Assembly: GCF_011761945.1 (NCBI RefSeq)
Contig: NZ_JAASQV010000002.1
Span: forward strand, 496,001-560,000
Direction: 5' to 3'
DNA length: 64,000 nt
Source of the DNA: Sphingomonas leidyi
Lineage (GTDB): Bacteria > Pseudomonadota > Alphaproteobacteria > Sphingomonadales > Sphingomonadaceae
Below, piece after piece: positions 8,159-15,478 of the stretch. Below the pieces are notes generated by a model that was not told the DNA's origin, did not search any database, and saw only the letters and a list, made by a program, of their open reading frames with translations. The translations under genes were made by a program, and so were the position numbers. Each line of letters begins with the position of its first letter. Position 1 is the stretch's first letter.

Positions 8159-9893
8159 CGCGCGCGCGCTCCCCGCTCCGCAAGCCCCGCTCCGCAAGCC
8201 CGCGCAGCACGAGGGGCATTGGCGGCCGGGCGCCAGATGGGCGCAGGAGGATGAACCTCAACTCCTCCCCGGAACGGGGAGGGGGGCCACCGCCTCAGGC
8301 GGTGGTGGAGGGGGTTCTCCTCAAATGCTGTCGCCGGTGGAAGCCCCCCTCCACCAAGCCGCTTCGCGCCTTGGTCCCCCTCCCCGTTCCGGGGAGGAAT
8401 TAAAGCCCCTCGTCACTTCCCTCCGCAACGGCAGCCGTATCGAGATCGCCGCCGCCTGCCCCGCCGCCCAGGCGCTGGGGCTGAGGCCCGGCATGGCAGT
8501 CACCCAGGCACGTGCGCAGGTGCCGGGGCTCGACATCCGCCCGGCCGATCCGGAGGGCGATCTCGCATCGCTCGAGAGCCTGGCGATCCTTGCCGCGCGG
8601 CGCTGGTCGCCGGTGGTGGCGGTGTCCGGAACGGAGGGACTGATGCTCGACCTTTCCGGCACCGCGCATCTGTTCGGCGGCGAGGAAGGGATGGCGCGGC
8701 GCATCGTGACGCTGCTCGCGCGCGCCGGCTTCGCCGCCCGCATCGCCATCGCCGACACCCCCGGCGCCGCCTGGGCGCTCGCGCGGTTCCAGGGCAACTG
8801 CATCTGCCCGCCCGGCGAGCAGGCCCGCGCGCTCGACGACCTCCCCACCCCGGCGCTGCGCATCGACGCGGCGGCAGTGGAACTGCTCAGGCGCCTGGGC
8901 ATCGACCGGATCGGCCAGCTCGCCGCCCTGCCCCGCGCGCCGCTCGTCCGCCGCTTCGGCGCCGCTACGGTGCTGCGGCTCGACCAGGCGCTGGGCCGCG
9001 TCGCCGAACCGCTCGCCCCGGTGATCCCGCCCGAGGCGATCGCCGTCCGCCAGCGCTTCGCCGAGCCGATCGCCACCGCCGAGGCGATCGAGCATTGGCT
9101 GGGCGTGCTCACGCCGCGCCTCGCCGCCGCGCTCGAGGCCGAGGGGCTGGGCGTGCAGGCGCTCGAGTGCATCGCCGAACGCGTCGACGGCGTGCCGCAG
9201 CGCATCCGCATCGGCCTTGCCCGCCCCAATCGCAACGGCGCCCATCTGCTCCGCCTGCTCAAGCGCCGAATCCAGGATGTCGAGCCGGGTTACGGCATCG
9301 ATGCGATTACCCTCCATGTCCGCCGCGCCGCCATGCTCGGGCCCGAGCCGGCGATCGAGCGGCTGGACGAGGAAGCCGCGCCCGACCTCGCCACGCTGGT
9401 GGACACGCTGGCGACGCGGATCGGCCCGGCGGCCATGTGGCGGATGCGGCCGGTGGAAAGCGACGTGCCCGAGCGATCCCTGATGCGCGCGCCGGTGCTC
9501 GATCCGCCCGCGCGCGGAGCGCTGCGCGCGAAGCTCGACGATGTCCGCCAGCTCGATCGCAACCCGCCCTTGCCGCCCTGGCACCCGGGCTGGCCGCGCC
9601 CGGCGCGGCTGCTCGCCCGGCCCGAACGACTCGATCACGTCATGGCCGAGCTGCCCGACCATGCCCCGCGCCGCTTCACCTGGCGCGGGCGCGCCCATCA
9701 GGTGATCCATGCCGACGGGCCCGAGCGCATCCAGGGCGAATGGTGGAAGCGCGATGCCGAGCGGATGAGCGTGCGCGACTATTTCCGCGTCGAGGACGAG
9801 ACGGGCCGCCGCTACTGGCTGTTCCGCTCGGGCGATGGCGAGCGCGCGGTGACCGGCGATCTCAGCTGGTATCTCCACGGCGTGTTCGGATGA
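8073..9893 (+). CDS. imuB: Y-family DNA polymerase-like protein ImuB
   Basis: 606 residues, starting at an ATG 6 bases after TGGAGG. The palm region is split: 'MQRVAALFLPLWPIERLWR' at the N-terminus and 'NGSRIEIAAACPAAQALGL', 'GTEGLMLDLSGTAHLFGGEE' further in. The helix-hairpin-helix and little-finger parts follow ('RRLGIDRIGQLAALPRAPL'). The C-terminal tail carries ImuA/DnaE2-contact sequence, ending 'RDYFRVEDETGRRYWLFRSG'. ImuB normally lacks catalytic acidic residues and links the clamp to DnaE2. Between about residues 63 and 110 a Gly/Pro-rich segment is encoded by a palindromic repeat inserted in frame. dnaE2 starts within its stop codon (ATGA). Confidence 0.92.
   Translation: MQRVAALFLPLWPIERLWRAERRAGARPDARALPAPQAPLRKPAQHEGHWRPGARWAQEDEPQLLPGTGRGATASGGGGGGSPQMLSPVEAPLHQAASRLGPPPRSGEELKPLVTSLRNGSRIEIAAACPAAQALGLRPGMAVTQARAQVPGLDIRPADPEGDLASLESLAILAARRWSPVVAVSGTEGLMLDLSGTAHLFGGEEGMARRIVTLLARAGFAARIAIADTPGAAWALARFQGNCICPPGEQARALDDLPTPALRIDAAAVELLRRLGIDRIGQLAALPRAPLVRRFGAATVLRLDQALGRVAEPLAPVIPPEAIAVRQRFAEPIATAEAIEHWLGVLTPRLAAALEAEGLGVQALECIAERVDGVPQRIRIGLARPNRNGAHLLRLLKRRIQDVEPGYGIDAITLHVRRAAMLGPEPAIERLDEEAAPDLATLVDTLATRIGPAAMWRMRPVESDVPERSLMRAPVLDPPARGALRAKLDDVRQLDRNPPLPPWHPGWPRPARLLARPERLDHVMAELPDHAPRRFTWRGRAHQVIHADGPERIQGEWWKRDAERMSVRDYFRVEDETGRRYWLFRSGDGERAVTGDLSWYLHGVFG
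8261..8401. repeat. Palindromic repeat element inserted in frame within imuB
   Basis: The ends are a perfect 23-base inverted repeat (8263-8285 against 8376-8398), each arm itself holding a small hairpin around GGAAC / GTTCC. A second inner pair, GGTGGTGGAGGGGG near 8311-8324 and CCCCCCTCCACC near 8344-8355, makes the whole unit foldable into nested hairpins. It is about 140 bases, close to 47 codons, so the reading frame stays open; it encodes a low-complexity Gly/Pro/Ser segment. It looks like the small non-autonomous palindromic elements seen between genes in sphingomonads, here inside a coding gene. No other copy is visible in this window. Confidence 0.8.
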
Positions 9894-12800
9894 CCTATTC
9901 CGAACTCCAGGTGACCACGCATTTCTCGTTCCTGCGCGGCGCCTCCTCGCCCGAGGACCTGTTCCGCACGGGCGCGCTGCTCGGCCTGCCCGCGCTCGGC
10001 ATCGTCGATCGCAATTCGGTGGGCGGGGTGGTGCGGTCGCTGGTCGCGGCAGAGCAGTTCAGCGATCTCGGCGTGCCGATCCGGATGATCGCCGGCTGCC
10101 GGCTCGACCTGGCCGATGGCAGTTCGGTGCTGGTCTGGCCCGAAGACAGTGCCGCCTGGTCGCGGCTCACCCGGCTGCTCACCCTCGGCAAGTCGCGGGC
10201 GGACGCGCAGAAGGGCGAGAAGGGGCAGTGCTTCCTCCATTGGGAGGACCTGGCCGAGGCGGCGCAGGGGATGGTCGGCGCGCTGGTGCCCGGCCTCGCC
10301 GATCGCGGCGACCCCCAGGCCCTCCAATGGATTGCGGACCTGTTCGGGGAGCGCGGCCATGTCTGCCTCACGCAGCATCGCCGCCCGGGCGACGCGATGC
10401 GGCTGCACGAACTGAACCTCGCCGCCCGCCGCTTCGGCCTCACGCCGCTCGCCACCGGCGACGTGCTCTACGACACGCCCGACCGGCGCATGCTGCAGGA
10501 CGTGGTCACGGCGATCCGCGAGAAATGCACGATCGACGAACTCGGCTTCCGCCGCGAACGCAGCGCCGACCGGCACTTGAAGTCGCCGGAGGAAATGGCG
10601 CGCCGCTTCCGCGACTATCCGCAGGCGCTCGCCGCCTCCGAGGCGATCGCCGAGCGCTGCACCTTCACTCTTCGCGACCTCAGGCACCAATATCCCGAGG
10701 AAGAGGTCATCCATGGCCGCAGCGCGCAGGAGGCGCTCGCCGCGCTCGCCTGGAACGGGCTCAGGCAGAAATTCGCCGGCAAGCCCTCGCAGGCGCACCG
10801 GGACCTGCTCGCCCATGAACTCGGCCTGGTCGAGCAGATGGGCTACGCGCCCTATTTCCTCACGGTCAATTCGATCGTCCAGTTCGCGCTGAGCCAGCAG
10901 ATCCTCTGCCAGGGGCGGGGAAGCGCTGCCAATTCGGTGATCTGCTTCGCGCTGGGCATCACGTCGATCGATCCGATCGAACACCAGCTGCTGTTCGAAC
11001 GCTTCATCTCGACCGAGCGCAAGGAGCCGCCCGACATCGACGTCGATTTCGAGCATGAGCGGCGCGAGGAAGTGATCCAGTGGATCTACGACACCTATGG
11101 CCGCGATCATGCCGCGCTCACCGCGGTGGTGATCCGCTTCCGCGCGCGCAGCGCCTTGCGCGAGGTCGGCAAGGCGATGGGCCTGCCCGAGGACATGACC
11201 GCGGCGCTCTCCTCCCAGGTCTGGGGCTGGTCGAACGACGTCGACGACCGCCATGCCGATACGCTCAACCTCGACCGCAACGATCCGCGGCTGGCGCTGA
11301 CCCTGGAGCTCGCGCGCCAGCTGGTCGACACGCCGCGCCACCTCTCCCAGCATCCCGGCGGCTTCGTGCTCACCCGCGACCGGCTGCACGACCTGATCCC
11401 GGTGGAACCCGCCGCGATGATCGATCGCCATGTCGTCGAATGGGAGAAGCTCGATATCGAGGAACTGGGCTTCATGAAGGTCGACATCCTCGGCCTCGGC
11501 ATGCTCGGCTGCATGCGCCGCGCCTTCGACCTGCTGGCCGCGCACAAGCGCATCCATCTCACCCTCGCCGCGCCGCTGATGCAGGGCGAGGACGCGCCGA
11601 CCTTCGAGATGATCCGGCAGGCGGATACGCTGGGCGTGTTCCAGATCGAGAGCCGCGCGCAGATGTCGATGCTGCCGCGGATGAAGCCCGTGAATTTCTA
11701 CGACATCGCGATCCAGGTCGCGATCGTCCGGCCCGGGCCGATCCAGGGCAACATGGTCCACCCCTATCTGAAGCGCCGGCAGAATCCGGAGCTGGTCGAC
11801 TATCCCTCGCCCAGGCTGAAGGCGGTGCTGAAGAAGACGCTGGGCGTGCCGCTGTTCCAGGAACAGGCGATGCAGGTGGCGATCGTCGGCGCCGGCTTCA
11901 CCGCCAGCGAGGCGGACCGGCTGCGCCGCGCGATGGCGACGTTCAAGTCGAGCGGCGATATCGGCGAGTTCGGCCCCAAGCTGATCGAGGGCATGCGCAG
12001 GAACGGGATCAGCGAGACCTTCGCCGCGCAGATGGTCGAGCAGATCAAGGGCTTCAGCAATTACGGCTTTCCCGAGAGCCACGCCGCCAGCTTCGCCAAG
12101 ATCGCCTATGCCTCGAGCTGGATGAAATGCCATCACCCGGACGTGTTCTGCACGGCATTGCTCAACGCGCAGCCGATGGGCTTCTATGCGCCCGCCCAGC
12201 TGATCCGCGATGCGCGCACGCATGGGGTGGAAGCGCGCGCCGTCTGCATCAACGACAGCGACTGGGACACGCGGATGGTGCCCGAGGGATCGAACCCGCG
12301 TGCACGGGATTCACGCTTCTGCGGCACCGAAGCGGACTGGGCGGGCCTGCAGCCGATCCGGCTCGGCATGCGGATCGTGCAGGGGCTGTCCCAGGAAGAT
12401 GCCGAGGCCATATTGAAGGCGCGCGCACAGGCCCGCTTCGCTTCGATCGAGGACGTCTGGCGCCGTGCCCGCGTGAAACCCGCCGCGCTCGAACGGCTGG
12501 CGCGCGCCGATGCCTTCCGGGCACTCGGCCTGGACCGGCGCCAGGCGCTCTGGGCGATCCGGGGATTGGGACAGGCGCCGCTCGACCTGTTCGCCGCCGC
12601 CGATGCCCGCATGAATGCGAGCATGGCCGAGATCACCGAGCCGCAGGTGGCGCTGCTGCCGCTCACCGAGGGGCGCGAAGTGGTGGAGGATTATCGCGCC
12701 ACCCAGCTGTCGCTGCGCGCCCACCCCCTCTCCTTCCTGCGCGCACGGCTCGCGGCCCGGCGGATCGCACGCTGCGCGGACCTGCTGGACATGAAGGACG

Positions 12801-13231
12801 GGCAGCGGGTGGAGGTCGCCGGCCTGATCCTCGTCCGCCAGCGGCCGGGCAGCGCCAAGGGCGTGGTGTTCGTCACGCTGGAGGACGAGACCGGCATCGC
12901 CAATGCCGTGCTCTGGGCAGACCGGTTCGAAGCCGATCGCCGCACCGTGATGTCGGCGACGATGCTGGCGATCGCCGGCCGGGTGCAGCGCGAAGGCATC
13001 GTCATCCATCTCGTCGCCGAACGGATCACCGACCTCACGCCATGGCTGCGCGAAGTCGGCGAACTCGACCTGCCCCGCGCGACCATGCCCGGCGACGGGG
13101 CGACGCATGGCGGCGAGATCGACCCGCGCGAGCGGCCCGCGCCCCGCCAGCGCCCCGCCGACAGCGGGCCGCCGCGCCGCAGCCTCAAGGCGCCGGACCT
13201 GATTCCGGTGCGCTCGCGGGACTTCCACTGA
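9890..13231 (+). CDS. dnaE2: Error-prone DNA polymerase DnaE2 (ImuC)
   Basis: 1113 residues, starting at the ATG that overlaps the imuB stop by 4 bases. The PHP domain is at the N-terminus ('YSELQVTTHFSFLRGASSPE'). The C-family polymerase palm has the metal-binding motif 'PPDIDVDFEHERREE' near residue 380 and 'GRGSAANSVICFALGI' before it. 'GFPESHAASFAKIAYASSWM' lies near 725-745, and an OB-fold ('VEVAGLILVRQRPGSAKGVV') near 975. It is the catalytic subunit of the mutagenic translesion machinery that works with ImuA and ImuB. The length is typical of DnaE2. Regulation by LexA is expected through the box at 7368. Its stop overlaps the next start. Confidence 0.96.
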   Translation: MTYSELQVTTHFSFLRGASSPEDLFRTGALLGLPALGIVDRNSVGGVVRSLVAAEQFSDLGVPIRMIAGCRLDLADGSSVLVWPEDSAAWSRLTRLLTLGKSRADAQKGEKGQCFLHWEDLAEAAQGMVGALVPGLADRGDPQALQWIADLFGERGHVCLTQHRRPGDAMRLHELNLAARRFGLTPLATGDVLYDTPDRRMLQDVVTAIREKCTIDELGFRRERSADRHLKSPEEMARRFRDYPQALAASEAIAERCTFTLRDLRHQYPEEEVIHGRSAQEALAALAWNGLRQKFAGKPSQAHRDLLAHELGLVEQMGYAPYFLTVNSIVQFALSQQILCQGRGSAANSVICFALGITSIDPIEHQLLFERFISTERKEPPDIDVDFEHERREEVIQWIYDTYGRDHAALTAVVIRFRARSALREVGKAMGLPEDMTAALSSQVWGWSNDVDDRHADTLNLDRNDPRLALTLELARQLVDTPRHLSQHPGGFVLTRDRLHDLIPVEPAAMIDRHVVEWEKLDIEELGFMKVDILGLGMLGCMRRAFDLLAAHKRIHLTLAAPLMQGEDAPTFEMIRQADTLGVFQIESRAQMSMLPRMKPVNFYDIAIQVAIVRPGPIQGNMVHPYLKRRQNPELVDYPSPRLKAVLKKTLGVPLFQEQAMQVAIVGAGFTASEADRLRRAMATFKSSGDIGEFGPKLIEGMRRNGISETFAAQMVEQIKGFSNYGFPESHAASFAKIAYASSWMKCHHPDVFCTALLNAQPMGFYAPAQLIRDARTHGVEARAVCINDSDWDTRMVPEGSNPRARDSRFCGTEADWAGLQPIRLGMRIVQGLSQEDAEAILKARAQARFASIEDVWRRARVKPAALERLARADAFRALGLDRRQALWAIRGLGQAPLDLFAAADARMNASMAEITEPQVALLPLTEGREVVEDYRATQLSLRAHPLSFLRARLAARRIARCADLLDMKDGQRVEVAGLILVRQRPGSAKGVVFVTLEDETGIANAVLWADRFEADRRTVMSATMLAIAGRVQREGIVIHLVAERITDLTPWLREVGELDLPRATMPGDGATHGGEIDPRERPAPRQRPADSGPPRRSLKAPDLIPVRSRDFH

Positions 13232-13770
13232 TGCCGATCCACGGACACCGCCTGTTCTACGCGCTGCGCCCGGCACCGCTGGCCCGCAACCTGATCGGCG
13301 TCCAGCGCGACCGGCTCGGGCTGGCCGATGCCCTGGTAGGGAATGACCGGCTGCACATGACTCTCGGCATCACCGAGGATTTCGACCACCGCCCCTATGC
13401 CGAGGCCAAGCAGCTGATCGCGATCGGCGCGCAGGTCGCGGCGGCGCCGGTGCCGGTCATGCTCGACCGCGTCTCGGCGGGCGGCGACTCGATCGCATTG
13501 CGGCCCGCCCGCAAGATCGACGCGCTCGCCGAGCTGGGCCGCCAGCTGCAGCGCGGCCTGGCCGCCGCCACGCTGCTCCGCCGGGGCTGGGAGTTCCACC
13601 CGCACGTCACCTTGCTCTATCGCAAGGGCCGCCCCTTCACGCAGAGGATCGAGCCGATCGGCTGGGATGCGACCGATTTCGTGCTGATCCACTCGATCCT
13701 GGGCGCGCACCAGCATATCGAGCTGGGCCGCTGGCCGCTGATCGACCGGCAGGGATCGTTCGGCTTCTAG
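13231..13770 (+). CDS. 2'-5' RNA ligase family protein (2H phosphoesterase)
   Basis: 179 residues. The two H-x-T motifs that define the 2H superfamily are present: 'LHMTLGIT' near residues 42-49 and 'HPHVTLLY' near 122-129. Family members (LigT/ThpR) hydrolyse 2',3'-cyclic phosphodiesters in RNA or related nucleotides; the substrate here is unknown. The ATG shares its A with the TGA of dnaE2 (TGATG), a layout that suggests translational coupling, so the gene is probably part of the SOS-induced transcript. The 3' end overlaps the convergent ogt gene by 4 bases in a shared CTAG. Confidence 0.9.
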   Translation: MPIHGHRLFYALRPAPLARNLIGVQRDRLGLADALVGNDRLHMTLGITEDFDHRPYAEAKQLIAIGAQVAAAPVPVMLDRVSAGGDSIALRPARKIDALAELGRQLQRGLAAATLLRRGWEFHPHVTLLYRKGRPFTQRIEPIGWDATDFVLIHSILGAHQHIELGRWPLIDRQGSFGF

Positions 13771-14339
13771 AAGCCCAGGCCCAGCTGCGGCATGTCGCGG
13801 GTGACGATGCCGTCCTGCACCTCGACGCCCTCGAGGGCGAGCATGTGCGCCTTGGACAGCGACCCGCCAGGCGCGGAGAAGCCGCCGATGCGCCCGTTCG
13901 CGGCCGTCACGCGGTGGCAGGGAATGATCAACGGCACCGGATTGGCCGCCATTGCCTGGCCGACGTCGCGCGCGAATTCCGGCCCCGCGTCGAGCGCCCT
14001 GGCGATCGCGCCATAGGTCGCCGTCTCGCCCCAGCCGAGCTGGCGCACATGGGCATAGACGCGGTCGAAAAAGGGCTCCTGCCGCCCGAGATCGACGGCC
14101 ACGCCCGCAAAGTCGACGCGCTCCCCGGCGAAATAGCGCCGCGCATCATCGATCACGGCCTGCACCTGCGGCGGCGGCGGCACCGCCTTCGCATCCGGCA
14201 GGCGGCGCAGCAGCGAACGCTCCGCCTCCCGCGCCGTGCCAGGGGGCAGTCGGAAGCTGCGGATGCCGCTGGCGTTCCAGCCGATCGCGGCGAAACCCGC
14301 GGCGGTCTCGAACACCGAATAGCCGTTCTCCATCGTCAT
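13767..14339 (-). CDS. ogt: Methylated-DNA--[protein]-cysteine S-methyltransferase
   Basis: 190 residues. The active-site motif 'IPCHRVTAANGRIGGF' carries the acceptor Cys; the helix-turn-helix before it reads 'TATYGAIARALDAGP'. The N-terminal domain is short and divergent. The enzyme repairs O6-alkylguanine by transferring the alkyl group irreversibly to its own Cys. It is convergent with the SOS operon and overlaps the 2H phosphoesterase gene by 4 bases. No Ada-type AraC domain is fused, so this is an Ogt-like constitutive form unless otherwise controlled. Confidence 0.93.
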   Translation of the reverse strand: MTMENGYSVFETAAGFAAIGWNASGIRSFRLPPGTAREAERSLLRRLPDAKAVPPPPQVQAVIDDARRYFAGERVDFAGVAVDLGRQEPFFDRVYAHVRQLGWGETATYGAIARALDAGPEFARDVGQAMAANPVPLIIPCHRVTAANGRIGGFSAPGGSLSKAHMLALEGVEVQDGIVTRDMPQLGLGF

Positions 14340-14375
14340 GACACGGAGATCGGGAGGCCGGGCCGGGTTCGCAAC

Positions 14376-15380
14376 CTATCCCCCGACGGTCTGCTCGATC
14401 ACGCCGAAGATCGGGTGGTGCCGGTCGTCCTCGGCCCAGATGCGCACCGTGTCGCCGGCCTTGAGGAAGGGCGTGACCGGTGCGCCGCCGCGGATCGTCT
14501 CGATCGTCCGGATCTCGGCGATGCACGAATAGCCGACGCCGCCTTCGCCCACCGGCGTGCCGGGCCCGCCATCCGCGCCGCGGTTCGAAACCGTGCCCGA
14601 GCCGATGATCGTGCCGGCGCCGAGCTTGCGCGTCTTCGCGGCATGGGCGACCAGGGTGCCGAAGTCGAAGGTCATGTCCACCCCGGCCTCGGCCCGGCCG
14701 AAGGGCTTGCCGTTCACATCGACCATCAGCCTGCGATGGAGCTTGCCGTCCTGCCACCAGTCCCCCAGCGAATCGGGCGTGGCGAAGACCGGCGAGAAGG
14801 CGCTGGCCGGCTTGGACTGGAAGAAGCCGAAGCCCTTGGCGAGCTCGCCGGGGATCAGGTTGCGCAGCGAAACGTCATTGGTGAGGCCGACCAGCCGGAT
14901 CGCGGCGAGCGCCTCCTCGCGGCTCGCACCCAGCGGCACGTCGCCGGTGACGACCACCACTTCGCCTTCCAGGTCGCAGCCCCAGGCTTCGTCGGCGAGC
15001 GGGATCGGGTCGCGCGGGCCGAGGAACCCGTCGCTGCCGCCCTGATACATCAGCGGATCGTGCCAGAAGCTCTCGGGCATCTCCGCCCCGCGCGCCTGCC
15101 GCACCAGCGCGACATGGTTCACATAGGCCGAGCCATCGGCCCATTGATAGGCGCGCGGCAGCGGCGCGGCGGCAAGCCGTTCGTGGAAACGCTCGCGCGG
15201 GATCACTTCATGGTCGAGATCGGTGGCGAGGTTCCGCAGATCGGCCTCGACCCGGTCCCAATTGTCGAGTGCCGCCTGCAGCGTCGGCGCGATCATGTCG
15301 GCACTGGCATACCAGGCCAGGTCGTTCGATACGACTACCAGCTTGCCGTCACGGCCGTTCTTCAGGCTTGCGAGCTTCAT
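14376..15380 (-). CDS. Fumarylacetoacetate hydrolase family protein
   Basis: 334 residues from ATG 15380, which has a strong AAGGAGAG ribosome site; the frame is open further upstream but without family sequence. The FAH C-terminal fold includes 'GCDLEGEVVVVTGDVP' (a metal-binding Glu), 'LVGLTNDVSLRNL', 'FGFFQSKPASAFSPV', 'GAGTIIGSGTVSN' and 'LKAGDTVRIWAED'. FAH-family enzymes cut C-C bonds in diketo acids, as in tyrosine and catechol breakdown. No other tyrosine-catabolic gene is adjacent, so the substrate remains open. It diverges from the hybrid kinase gene across 98 bases. Confidence 0.88.
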   Translation of the reverse strand: MKLASLKNGRDGKLVVVSNDLAWYASADMIAPTLQAALDNWDRVEADLRNLATDLDHEVIPRERFHERLAAAPLPRAYQWADGSAYVNHVALVRQARGAEMPESFWHDPLMYQGGSDGFLGPRDPIPLADEAWGCDLEGEVVVVTGDVPLGASREEALAAIRLVGLTNDVSLRNLIPGELAKGFGFFQSKPASAFSPVFATPDSLGDWWQDGKLHRRLMVDVNGKPFGRAEAGVDMTFDFGTLVAHAAKTRKLGAGTIIGSGTVSNRGADGGPGTPVGEGGVGYSCIAEIRTIETIRGGAPVTPFLKAGDTVRIWAEDDRHHPIFGVIEQTVGG

Positions 15381-15427
15381 CGGTCTCTCCTTTGCTCCAT
15401 CCATAGCCGCCCGCGCGGGCAAGTCGA

Positions 15428-15449
15428 GTTGACTCGGTCGGTTGACTCG
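15428..15449. promoter_or_regulatory. Tandem GTTGACTCG repeats between divergent genes
   Basis: GTTGACTCG occurs at 15428-15436 and again at 15441-15449, one helical turn plus 3 bases apart. The left copy also sits in CGAGTTGACTCG, an inverted repeat. They lie between the hydrolase gene and the hybrid histidine kinase gene, about 30 bases before the kinase ATG. They could be a regulator site or, since each contains TTGACT, overlapping -35 elements. This is a pattern only. Confidence 0.3.
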
Positions 15450-15478
15450 CGCGCCGGGCCCCCGCATCGGTTGGGGCC

